Below, one piece after another: positions 1 through 5,609 of a DNA stretch of 5,609 bases. A program made the translations under genes and the position numbers. The stretch lies in contig JAEMSB010000106.1 in assembly GCA_016463045.1 (NCBI GenBank), positions 4,928 through 10,536 of the forward strand, in the 5' to 3' direction. This DNA is from Niveispirillum sp. (GTDB lineage Bacteria; Pseudomonadota; Alphaproteobacteria; Azospirillales; Azospirillaceae). The stretch's first letter is position 1, and each line of letters opens with the position of its first letter. Below the pieces are notes generated by a model. It saw only the letters and a list, made by a program, of their open reading frames with translations. It had not been told where the DNA came from and did no database searches.

Positions 1-1
1 G

Positions 2-652
2 TACCACACCGGCTTCCTGGAGCCTGCTGCCCTGCTGGGTGGTTCGGCGCCGGCGGTGGAAGGGGATACGGCCATCGTTCCCTATTCGTCGGGTGAGCTG
101 TTTGCGCTGCGCGTGGAGAATGGCCGGCAGTCCTGGCAGGACAGCCTGGCGTCGGTGCGCCGGGGTGAGAATCTGACGGGTCTGGCCGATATCCGCGGTC
201 TGCCCGTCATCGCTGATGGCATCGCCTATGCGATCAGCCATTCCGGGCGCATGGCCGCCGTGGATATCCGTTCCGGCCAGCGTGTCTGGGAACAGGATAT
301 CGGCGGCATCACCACCCCGGCCATTATCGGCGACTGGATTTTCGTGACCACCAATGACGGTCAGGTCGTTGCCCTGACCCGCAAGGATGGCCGCGTACGC
401 TGGATCACCCAGTTGCAGCAGTGGGAGGATGAGGAGGACAAGGAAGACCCTGTCCTCTGGACCGGCCCTATCGCTGCCGGTGGCCGCCTGCTGTTGACCA
501 ACAATCAGGGCGAACTGGTCGAGATCGCGGTTGCCGATGGCAAGGTGATCAAGAAGACCAGTCTGCCCGCCTCCACCCTGCAGGCCCCTGTTGTGGCCGG
601 CGAAACCCTGTATCTTTTGACGGAAGATGGCGATCTGGTCGCCTATCGGTAA
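2..652 (+). CDS. bamB: BamB-like outer-membrane assembly beta-propeller (C-terminal part, 5' end outside window)
   Basis: The reading frame is open from base 2 to a TAA at 650-652 and gives 216 residues, about half of a usual BamB (roughly 390-450 aa), so the N-terminus and any lipoprotein signal peptide lie left of the window. A GTG at 56 is an internal Val codon, not a start. The visible part is made of propeller-blade repeats of the PQQ-like type, each with a G-x-L/V-x-A-L core, then DG or SG, then W: SSGELFALRVENGRQSW, HSGRMAAVDIRSGQRVW, NDGQVVALTRKDGRVRW, NQGELVEIAVADGK, and a closing strand EDGDLVAYR. BamB is known as the periplasmic lipoprotein of the BAM complex that helps BamA fold outer-membrane proteins. 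Its place directly before der, 12 nt apart, matches the bamB-der order known from many bacteria and suggests co-transcription. An acidic insert (WEDEEDKEDP) lies in one blade loop. A PQQ-dependent dehydrogenase is less likely, because no cofactor or catalytic motifs are visible. Confidence 0.86.
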   Translation, partial: YHTGFLEPAALLGGSAPAVEGDTAIVPYSSGELFALRVENGRQSWQDSLASVRRGENLTGLADIRGLPVIADGIAYAISHSGRMAAVDIRSGQRVWEQDIGGITTPAIIGDWIFVTTNDGQVVALTRKDGRVRWITQLQQWEDEEDKEDPVLWTGPIAAGGRLLLTNNQGELVEIAVADGKVIKKTSLPASTLQAPVVAGETLYLLTEDGDLVAYR

Positions 653-654
653 AC

Positions 655-658
655 GGAG
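655..658 (+). promoter_or_regulatory. Shine-Dalgarno for der (supports the GTG start)
   Basis: GGAG lies just after the bamB stop codon, with 6 nt between it and the GTG at 665. There is no ATG near the expected N-terminus, and the first G-domain beta strand begins about 8 residues after this GTG, as expected for Der. This supports GTG as the true start. Confidence 0.7.
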
Positions 659-664
659 TTTAGA

Positions 665-2071
665 GTGATAAAGGCCACGCACCGGCTGACGGTCGCCATT
701 ATCGGGCGGCCGAATGTCGGCAAGTCCACCCTGTTCAACCGGCTGGTCGGCAAGAAGATCGCCCTGGTTGACGACCAGCCCGGCGTGACGCGCGACTGGC
801 GCGCCGCCGACGGGCGCGTGGGGGGCTTGGAATTTACCGTGGTCGACACGGCAGGTCTGGAAGACGTCTTTGACGACAGTCTGGAGGCGCGCATGCGCCG
901 CCAGACGGAGCGGGCGGTAGAACGGGCCGATGTGGCCCTGTTCCTGATCGATGCGCGCGCTGGCGTTACAGCCATGGACAAGCATTTCGGTGCCTGGCTG
1001 CGCAAGGCCGGCAAGCCCACCATCTTGATCGCCAACAAGTGCGAGGGGGCTGCCAGCCGTCCCGGACTGATTGAGGCGTTCGAGCTGGGCCTTGGTGAGC
1101 CGGTGCCGCTGTCGGCGGAACATGGCGAGGGCATGGCCGATCTGGTCACGGCCCTGGAACCCTTCATGCCGAAGGACGAACCGGAAGAGGAAGAGGCGTT
1201 CGATGTGGACGCTGCCGAGGCCGAGGTCCGCCAGGAAGGGGAAACCACCGCCGAGGATGAGCCCAAGGCCCTGCAGCTGGCCATTGTGGGCCGCCCGAAC
1301 GTGGGCAAATCCACCCTGCTGAACGCCCTGGTTCAGGAAGAACGCGTGTTGACCGGCCCCGAAGCCGGTATGACGCGCGACGCCATTGCGGTGGAATGGG
1401 AATGGCGGGGCCGCCCCATCCGTCTGGTCGACACCGCCGGCCTGCGCAAGCGGGCGCGGGTGGATGAGAAGCTGGAGAAGATGGCCAACCAGGATACGCT
1501 CCGCGTTATCCGTATGGCCCATGTCGTGGTACTGCTGCTGGATGCCGATGGCATCCTGGACAAGCAGGACCTGACCATCGCACGATTGGTGATCGAGGAA
1601 GGCCGCGCCCTGGTCATCGCGCTGAACAAGTGGGACGCGGTGGAGGACAAGAACGCCGCTCTGCGCCGCATGTCCGATCGCTTGCAGACCTCCCTGCCGC
1701 AGGTGAAGGGCATTCCGACGGTGGCCATCTCGGCCCTGAAGGGCCAGAAGCTGACCGATCTGCTGGATGCGGTCGTCACCACCTATGGCGTCTGGAACCG
1801 GCGTATCCCGACGTCGCAACTGAACCGCTGGCTGGCCGACATGACGGACAGCCATCCGCCGCCGCTGGTCGATGGCCGCCGCCTGAAAATCCGCTACATG
1901 ACCCAGGTGAAAAGCCGTCCGCCGACCTTCGCGCTGTTCGTCAGCAAGCCGGTGGACCTGCCCGAACATTACTCGCGCTATCTGGTCAATGGCATGCGCG
2001 AACATCTGGACCTGCCGGGCGTTCCCATCCGTCTGCTGCTGCGTAAAGGCAGCACCAATCCTTTTGATTGA
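665..2071 (+). CDS. der: Der/EngA, double-GTPase-domain ribosome assembly factor
   Basis: This is a complete 468-residue protein with a GTG start. Two Era-like G domains in tandem are diagnostic of Der, the essential GTPase that acts in 50S ribosomal subunit maturation in the cytoplasm. G domain 1 has the P-loop GRPNVGKS (14-21), G2 Thr in GVTRD (40-44), DTAG (61-64), an NKCE in the G4 position (124-127) and an SAE-type G5 (150-152). G domain 2 has GRPNVGKS (209-216), GMTRD (235-239), DTAG (256-259), NKWD (321-324) and SAL (356-358). The C-terminal 85 or so residues form the KH-like domain, with SRPPTFALF and the ending RKGSTNPFD. The linker (about 171-200) is strongly acidic, roughly half Asp/Glu. 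The G4 motif of domain 1 ends in Glu where the canonical motif has Asp. The two P-loops are encoded by similar DNA (about 704-737 and 1288-1321), which reflects the ancient domain duplication. It is probably co-transcribed with bamB; a hairpin follows the stop. Confidence 0.97.
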   Translation: MIKATHRLTVAIIGRPNVGKSTLFNRLVGKKIALVDDQPGVTRDWRAADGRVGGLEFTVVDTAGLEDVFDDSLEARMRRQTERAVERADVALFLIDARAGVTAMDKHFGAWLRKAGKPTILIANKCEGAASRPGLIEAFELGLGEPVPLSAEHGEGMADLVTALEPFMPKDEPEEEEAFDVDAAEAEVRQEGETTAEDEPKALQLAIVGRPNVGKSTLLNALVQEERVLTGPEAGMTRDAIAVEWEWRGRPIRLVDTAGLRKRARVDEKLEKMANQDTLRVIRMAHVVVLLLDADGILDKQDLTIARLVIEEGRALVIALNKWDAVEDKNAALRRMSDRLQTSLPQVKGIPTVAISALKGQKLTDLLDAVVTTYGVWNRRIPTSQLNRWLADMTDSHPPPLVDGRRLKIRYMTQVKSRPPTFALFVSKPVDLPEHYSRYLVNGMREHLDLPGVPIRLLLRKGSTNPFD

Positions 2072-2091
2072 TCGCTGACCTAACTGCGCTG

Positions 2092-2119
2092 TTGCCAAAC
2101 GCCCCCTGTCCATTAGACT
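2092..2119 (+). promoter_or_regulatory. weak candidate sigma70-like promoter for the 2148 gene
   Basis: TTGCCA at 2092-2097 and TAGACT at 2114-2119, separated by 16 nt, each match the sigma70 hexamers at about four of six positions. A transcript from here would start near 2126, inside the loop of the hairpin at 2101-2140, and would lack its 5' arm. Short matches like this arise often by chance, so the call is tentative. Confidence 0.2.
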
Positions 2120-2143
2120 AAGACTAAATGGATAGGGGGCTTT
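2101..2143 (+). terminator. strong hairpin after der: intrinsic terminator/attenuator or RBS-masking leader structure
   Basis: Bases 2101-2114 pair with 2127-2140 along 14 positions. Thirteen are Watson-Crick pairs and one is a G-U pair (2108 with 2133). The base of the stem is a six-pair GC block (GCCCCC with GGGGGC). The 12-nt loop is the tandem repeat AGACTA AGACTA. Only CTTTC follows, so the U tract is short for a classic Rho-independent terminator. The structure starts 30 nt after the der stop and ends 7 nt before the next ATG. It could end or attenuate bamB-der transcription, or control translation of the next gene, since the 3' arm contains that gene's Shine-Dalgarno. Confidence 0.55.
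2134..2139 (+). promoter_or_regulatory. Shine-Dalgarno of the 2148 gene, buried in the hairpin 3' arm
   Basis: AGGGGG sits 8 nt before the ATG at 2148. It can pair with the 16S anti-Shine-Dalgarno (AGGAGG-like, with one G-U pair). No other purine-rich site is suitably placed. All six bases are paired in the hairpin at 2101-2140, so the site would be hidden in any transcript that contains both arms. Confidence 0.45.
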
Positions 2144-2147
2144 CAGC

Positions 2148-3353
2148 ATGATTTTCGGGGTCAACTTCTGGAACAAGAAGAAGACCTTTGAGGTTTTCCT
2201 GAAGAAGGACGACCGCTGGCAGCTTCATGTCCTGTGCGAGGAAGAGCCGGAAGCTATCAATGAGGCACAGCTGCTGCTGCGCCTGAACAAGACGACCCAT
2301 GTTAAGGTTGTCCGGCACAGGGCACTTTCCAGCGCTGCCGCATCGGAGATGGTGGTGTATGAGGCGACGGCCAATCCGCCCAAGGAAAAGCCCATTGTCG
2401 TGTCCACCCCGGTCGGCGAGCTGGCCGTCTGCAAGGTGGTGGATGATCTCTATACGGCGGATGCGCGGCGCACCATCGGGCAGGTCATGCGCGACTACAT
2501 GCAGCGCTCCAATATCTGCACGACGGAACTGCTGCACAGTTTCAGCCATATCCGCAAGTTGCAGGATGCGCAGGGCCTGGTGAATGCTGCCATGCACCGG
2601 GTGGGGGCGGCACAGGCGGCGGCCATGAATGTGCCCGTGAAGGAACGGATGACATTGCTGGACGGGCTGCTGACACAGTGCCAGCAGAAGGCCCGCAATT
2701 TCGCCGCTGAACGTGGCAATTACCCGGAATTCAAGGGCCAGGATCTGGCCGGTCTGTCTACCTTCATTCAGCAGAAAGTCGGGCTGGAACAGCATGATTA
2801 TGTGCTGAATTCGCTGCTCAGCGTCTGGCTGTTCGAATTCCGCTCGCTGCTGGCCAAGGTCGATATCTTGGCGCGGCTGGCACAGGACAATGTCGAGAAC
2901 GGCATGGTGCGGCATGTCGATGCCATCATGGCCGACACCATGATCTTTGCCGAGGTGGTGCAGGAACTGTTCGCGCCGCAGCCCAACCTTGGCACGGCCC
3001 TAAAGGTGATGGGATCGGTTGTCCTGTGCCGGAAGGGGATCGCCGATGCGGTGACCAATCCGACCATGAAGATCATCGCCAACCTGATCCCCCAGGGCCA
3101 TCTGCCGCAAACACAGGCCGCCCTGGCCGACCGCCTGCTGCGCGAGATCAATACCGACCGCCCGCTGGATCAGCGCGCACAGGATCAGGAAGGGGCGCTG
3201 CTGGACGCCCTCGTCCTTTCCCTGACCGGGGAGGATGGAACCATCCTGGGGGGTGAGCGCACGCACCAATCAATCGAACGCCGCCGCCTGCGTCAGCGTC
3301 AGGAAATGCTGCGCGCCCAGGGGCTGCACAGCGTAGCTGACAATCTGCGCTGA
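2148..3353 (+). CDS. conserved-looking protein of unknown function, 401 aa
   Basis: This is a complete ORF with an ATG start 8 nt after AGGGGG and a TGA stop. I do not recognise an assigned function. Residues 1-60 look like a small alpha/beta module: a strand with FEVFLKKDDRW, a helix EAINEAQLLLRL, and a strand THVKVVRHR. From memory, similar short modules occur at the N-termini of several uncharacterised alphaproteobacterial proteins. A Pro-rich linker follows (about 73-88, with NPPKEKP). The remainder (about 100-360) is predicted by eye to be mostly helical, with many Leu/Ala/Gln heptad-like stretches. The tail has a Gly-rich turn (about 361-369) and an Arg-rich helix, SIERRRLRQRQ (375-385). 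There is no signal peptide, transmembrane segment, P-loop or recognisable catalytic motif, and the five or so Cys are scattered, so it is probably cytoplasmic. The gene lies between der and the convergent flagellar block. Its stop is 10 nt from the sciP stop, with no terminator between them. A structural or regulatory role is possible but unsupported. Confidence 0.87.
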   Translation: MIFGVNFWNKKKTFEVFLKKDDRWQLHVLCEEEPEAINEAQLLLRLNKTTHVKVVRHRALSSAAASEMVVYEATANPPKEKPIVVSTPVGELAVCKVVDDLYTADARRTIGQVMRDYMQRSNICTTELLHSFSHIRKLQDAQGLVNAAMHRVGAAQAAAMNVPVKERMTLLDGLLTQCQQKARNFAAERGNYPEFKGQDLAGLSTFIQQKVGLEQHDYVLNSLLSVWLFEFRSLLAKVDILARLAQDNVENGMVRHVDAIMADTMIFAEVVQELFAPQPNLGTALKVMGSVVLCRKGIADAVTNPTMKIIANLIPQGHLPQTQAALADRLLREINTDRPLDQRAQDQEGALLDALVLSLTGEDGTILGGERTHQSIERRRLRQRQEMLRAQGLHSVADNLR

Positions 3354-3363
3354 CGGCGGTGGC

Positions 3364-3678
3364 TCAGTCTTCGCGGCGGCGATAGTCCTGCAGGCGGGTC
3401 ACGCGCAGCGCCTGCACGCCGTGACGGTCGATCATTTCCTGCCAGGAGGCGAATTCCTCCGACGACAGGTCATAGCGCTTGCAGGCATCCTCAACCGTCA
3501 ACAACCCGGCGCGTACCCCGGCGACAACCTCTGCCTTGCGGCGCATCACCCAGCGGCGGGTGTCGGGCGGCGGCAGATCGTCCAGTGTCAGGGGACCGCT
3601 GCCATGCTGGAGGCTGGCGGCATCCAGATCCGTCTCCGCCCGCAGGCGGCTGGTCGCGGCATTGTTCAAGGGCTTCAT
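3364..3678 (-). CDS. sciP: SciP-type CtrA inhibitor (DUF1153 helix-turn-helix protein)
   Basis: This 104-residue protein carries the hallmark DUF1153 core: LTLDDLPPPDTRRWVMRRK (30-48), then AEVVAGVRAGLLTVEDACKR (49-68), YDLSSEEFASWQ (69-80) and the end LRVTRLQDYRRR. The segment from about 49 to 80 is a trihelical HTH. In Caulobacter, SciP is known to bind the response regulator CtrA and stop it recruiting RNA polymerase, so CtrA-driven genes, including flagellar ones, are shut down. Residues 1-28 are a variable leader. The ATG at 3678 is the only ATG in frame before the core, an in-frame TAA lies upstream (complement of 3730-3732), and GGAG (complement of 3690-3693) lies 11 nt before it. It is the third co-directional gene of the fliK-flgD-sciP block and may be read from that operon, from its own promoter in the 110-nt gap, or both. 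Family assignment is strong; function in this organism is inferred. Confidence 0.9.
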   Translation of the reverse strand: MKPLNNAATSRLRAETDLDAASLQHGSGPLTLDDLPPPDTRRWVMRRKAEVVAGVRAGLLTVEDACKRYDLSSEEFASWQEMIDRHGVQALRVTRLQDYRRRED

Positions 3679-3722
3679 GGCAAGGAACGCTCCGATACGA
3701 TCTTCCCTGCCATCGTTAGCGG

Positions 3723-3742
3723 CACGCTCTTAACAAAGCGTG
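3723..3742. repeat. short inverted repeat upstream of sciP
   Basis: CACGCT (3723-3728) and AGCGTG (3737-3742) are a perfect 6-bp dyad around an 8-nt spacer that contains TTAAC. It is not followed by a T-run on either strand, so it does not look like a terminator. It could be an operator, about 45-65 nt upstream of the sciP start. A dyad this short can also arise by chance. Confidence 0.3.
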
Positions 3743-3744
3743 AA
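3729..3744 (-). promoter_or_regulatory. degenerate CtrA-box-like motif upstream of sciP
   Basis: Read on the minus strand, this is TTCA-N7-TTAAG, against the CtrA consensus TTAA-N7-TTAAC, which is seven of nine matches. Eight bases further on comes GCTAAC (complement of 3715-3720), which shares GCTA with the -10 element of Caulobacter housekeeping promoters. The position, about 50 nt before the sciP ATG, suits an activator-dependent promoter. CtrA is known to drive sciP in Caulobacter, so the motif makes biological sense, but it is degenerate. Confidence 0.28.
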
Positions 3745-3788
3745 AGAAGGGCCGGATAACCCGAAAGTATGAGGGCGCAAAAGGTCAT

Positions 3789-4475
3789 TCATTGTTTGAT
3801 CGACAGCACATTGTTCATGGTGATCGGCAGGGTGCCCAACATCAGGTAAGGTTCACCCGCTGTCAAATCGACACCGGTCACGCGACCAAAGCTCATGACC
3901 TGCGGACTCAAGTCCTTGCCATCAACCCCCTTTATTTTAGCCACACCCTTGTAGGTACCATCCTTCAGCTGCGTGCCGCTGCTATCCTTGCCGTCCCAAT
4001 TGACATCCTGGGTACCGGCGAACTTGGACAATTCAAGGGTGCGCAGCACCTTGCCGGTCTTCGCGTCGGTGATCTCGAATACCGCGCTGGAGGCGACGCT
4101 GTCGGTGGACACGGTCAGGTGGGCCTTGCCGTCCTGGAGGGAGATGCCATTGGACTGGATCTCCACCGTTTTGCCCATATAGCCCAGCGCCTGGTTGGGC
4201 TGGCCGTTATTGATGGCGCTGATGACGCCATCCAGCTTGTCGTTGGTCTTGATCGACTGTTCGACCTGAGAGTACTGCACCAGCTGCTTGGTGAATTCGG
4301 CGGTGTCGGTCGGCTGCAACGGGTCCTGGTTCTGAAGCTGCGATGTCAGCAGCGTCAGGAACGTTTCGTAATTGTCCGACAGATCCCCCAGCGCGGATTT
4401 CTCCTTGGTGCCGGTGCTGCCGGTGGTGCCGTTGGCCGCATTGGCGGCTGTATTCGCGATACCGGAGATGGACAT
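3789..4475 (-). CDS. flgD: FlgD, flagellar hook cap / hook assembly scaffold
   Basis: This is a complete 228-residue protein, close to the usual FlgD length of 220-240. FlgD is secreted by the flagellar type III system and caps the growing hook, guiding FlgE polymerisation. The N-terminal part (about 32-80) has the family signature: FLTLLTSQLQNQDPLQP (39-55), then EFTKQLVQYSQVEQ (60-73). The middle and C-terminal part is the FlgD Ig-like/Tudor-like region, with NWDGKDSSGTQLKDGTY (159-175) and a closing segment VTGVDL (199-204). The first 30 residues are Ala/Ser/Thr/Gly-rich and disordered-looking, typical of flagellar export substrates, and there is no Sec signal. The gene follows fliK by 33 nt on the same strand, so the two are probably one transcription unit. 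The flgE that often follows flgD is not here; sciP is next. Confidence 0.97.
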   Translation of the reverse strand: MSISGIANTAANAANGTTGSTGTKEKSALGDLSDNYETFLTLLTSQLQNQDPLQPTDTAEFTKQLVQYSQVEQSIKTNDKLDGVISAINNGQPNQALGYMGKTVEIQSNGISLQDGKAHLTVSTDSVASSAVFEITDAKTGKVLRTLELSKFAGTQDVNWDGKDSSGTQLKDGTYKGVAKIKGVDGKDLSPQVMSFGRVTGVDLTAGEPYLMLGTLPITMNNVLSIKQ

Positions 4476-4483
4476 CGTCTTGA

Positions 4484-4490
4484 TCCTTCC
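4484..4490 (-). promoter_or_regulatory. Shine-Dalgarno of flgD
   Basis: The minus strand reads GGAAGGA with 8 nt before the ATG at 4475. This supports the chosen start in the 33-nt fliK-flgD gap, which has no room for a full promoter and terminator. Confidence 0.6.
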
Positions 4491-4508
4491 CGTCAGGGAT
4501 ATGCTGCA

Positions 4509-5609
4509 TCAGACCCGAACATCCACCCGCCCGAACTCCAGTATCTGGGCCTGGGCGATAATTGCCGGGTCTTCTTCCTCGACATCATCAGAAGCAAACC
4601 CCGTGCCATAGCCGGACTGGTCCTGCTGGTCCTGGCGCTGCTGGGCCTGATCGCCGCTATCCTGGAGCGAGAAGGACAGGCTGTCCTGGTCGGTCTGCAG
4701 ACCGGCCTCCTGCAAGGCCTTCTCCAGGTTCTTGGCATCCTTTTGCAGCATCTCCAGCGTGGCCGGATTCTCCACCATCACCTTGGCGCGCAGCTTTCCT
4801 TCCGACCCGATCTCCAGCTGCACATCGATACGGCCCATTTCATAGGGGTTGAGCTGGATGGAGACACGGTCATTGCCGTCCTGAACGGCGCGCTGGACAT
4901 GCATCGCCATCTGATGTCCGGGTGGGACATAGGCGTTGGGCCGGTGTGGTGCGGATGTCTGGCGCAGGGATTGGGCGAAATCATTGCCCTGGACCTTGCC
5001 ATTCTCGCCTGCCGCCAGCGTTGCGGCGGCGCTGTCCACGGCGGCGGGTTCGGCAAAGCCGGAACCGCTGTTGCTGCCGCTGTCGCCATCGGTGGCGCTG
5101 CCACCCTCATGGCCTTTGGCTCCGGCGGTGATGGCGCGGGACAGCAGGTTATCTTCCGTCTCGGGGCGCAGATTGGGGGCCTCCGCGCGGGTGGCAGGCT
5201 GGTTCTGCCCGGCAGTTTGTGCCGGCCCGGCCATGTCGGCCTGGCTCTCGGCCCGCGCCTCGGTGCCCACATGCTTGGGTGCCAGCATGCGGTGATTGGT
5301 GACGGCCTCGTCATCCTCGGCGGCGGCCTGCTCCTCTGCCGTGGCATCGGCTTCGGCCTGGGTGGCGGCCTCGGCATTGCTGCGGGCTGTGGCGGCGGGG
5401 CGTGCAGCGGCGTTGGCGGCGGTGGTCGTGGCCGTCCGCACCGGGGTCGCGGCGGCCTGGGTTGCCGTCACGCCGCTATGCGGGCTGGATTCCGCTTCGA
5501 CACTGGCGTCCGCTTCAACCGCTGCCGCTTCCGCGCTGGTATCTGCCGGGATCAGCGGTGCCGCTTCCGCTGGCTTCGCGGCGGCCTTGCCGGGGACATG
5601 CGTCGGTGT
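4509..5609 (-). CDS. fliK: FliK, flagellar hook-length control protein (C-terminal part, N-terminus outside window)
   Basis: The frame is open from the right edge to a TGA (complement of 4509-4511), giving 366 visible residues. The GTG at 5471 is simply a Val inside an open Ala/Glu-rich stretch, so no start is assigned. FliK is the secreted ruler that measures the hook and switches the export gate through FlhB from hook to filament substrates. The C-terminal Flg_hook domain (about 4665-4901) is clear: it has RVSIQLNPYEMGRIDVQLEI, the family's L-x-P-x-x-(L/M)-G core, then GKLRAKVMVENP and a helix rich in Leu/Lys ending in SLSFSL. The long region before it is low-complexity Ala/Thr/Glu/Gln, as usual for FliK rulers and poorly conserved. 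After the domain comes a 51-residue tail, rich in Gln/Asp, with an acidic run VEEED and the hydrophobic end ILEFGRVDVRV. It is the first visible gene of the fliK-flgD-sciP block. Confidence 0.92.
   Translation of the reverse strand, partial: TPTHVPGKAAAKPAEAAPLIPADTSAEAAAVEADASVEAESSPHSGVTATQAAATPVRTATTTAANAAARPAATARSNAEAATQAEADATAEEQAAAEDDEAVTNHRMLAPKHVGTEARAESQADMAGPAQTAGQNQPATRAEAPNLRPETEDNLLSRAITAGAKGHEGGSATDGDSGSNSGSGFAEPAAVDSAAATLAAGENGKVQGNDFAQSLRQTSAPHRPNAYVPPGHQMAMHVQRAVQDGNDRVSIQLNPYEMGRIDVQLEIGSEGKLRAKVMVENPATLEMLQKDAKNLEKALQEAGLQTDQDSLSFSLQDSGDQAQQRQDQQDQSGYGTGFASDDVEEEDPAIIAQAQILEFGRVDVRV

Noticed and set aside
643..1314. Long minus-strand open frame opposite der with two similar LPTFGRP motifs
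   Set aside because: It is the complement of the two Der P-loop coding regions. The motif repeat comes from the duplicated GRPNVGKS, not from a real antisense protein.
2124..2915. 263-codon minus-strand open frame opposite the 401-aa gene
   Set aside because: It is His/Gln/Arg-rich with no recognisable domain, typical of a GC-rich shadow frame, and the plus-strand gene has the better start, RBS and composition.
3721..3735. GGCACG-N4-TAACA resembling a sigma54 promoter, which would suit flagellar genes
   Set aside because: The -12 part lacks the key GC (TTGC expected, TAAC seen), and it faces the plus strand, antisense to flgD, so no gene would be served.
3744..3763. Possible terminator after flgD on the minus strand (GGGTT ATCC GGCCC then TTCTTT)
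   Set aside because: The stem has only three GC pairs plus two G-U pairs and the T-run is broken, too weak to annotate; readthrough into sciP stays plausible.
4488..4499. TCCC-GTCA-GGGA mini hairpin near the flgD RBS
   Set aside because: A four-pair stem is too short to hold the RBS closed and is expected by chance.
4922..5295. Plus-strand open frames opposite fliK
   Set aside because: These are low-complexity complement frames of the Ala/Thr-rich FliK region with no start signals or domains.
5320..5609. GCGGC/GCTTCGGC-type short repeats in the fliK 5' part
   Set aside because: They are explained by runs of Ala and Ala-Glu codons in a low-complexity ruler region; no regular DNA repeat unit is present.

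Overview
The window is GC-rich DNA from an alphaproteobacterium, most likely a member of the Rhodospirillales/Azospirillaceae. This rests on the SciP/DUF1153 protein, a family I know only from Alphaproteobacteria, on the alphaproteobacterial style of the BamB-like and Der proteins, and on the high-GC codon use. The species call is inference. Coding density is high and I see no RNA gene, mobile element, CRISPR array or horizontally acquired island.

The left part (about 1-2071, plus strand) is a housekeeping pair. It holds the C-terminal half of a BamB-type beta-propeller outer-membrane assembly lipoprotein, cut by the left edge, followed 12 nt later by the complete ribosome-assembly GTPase Der (EngA), which starts at GTG. 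The bamB-der order is a familiar bacterial arrangement. The 76-nt gap after der holds a strong 14-bp-stem hairpin. Its 3' arm contains the only good Shine-Dalgarno sequence of the next gene.

The middle part (2148-3353, plus strand) encodes a 401-residue cytoplasmic-looking protein that I cannot assign to a function. It has a small N-terminal alpha/beta-like module and a long helical remainder. It converges on the flagellar block with only 10 nt between stop codons.

The right part (3364-5609, all minus strand) is flagellar. In transcription order it reads fliK (hook-length control, N-terminus beyond the right edge), flgD (hook cap/scaffold) and sciP (small HTH protein, antagonist of the master regulator CtrA). 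Hook-length ruler, hook scaffold and a regulator that damps CtrA-driven motility genes therefore sit in one co-directional block. The 110-nt flgD-sciP gap holds a degenerate CtrA-box-like motif overlapping a short dyad, so sciP may also have its own promoter.

Nothing here is a clearly new system. The best leads are the hairpin that buries the ribosome binding site of the uncharacterised gene, that gene itself, and possible CtrA feedback at sciP.
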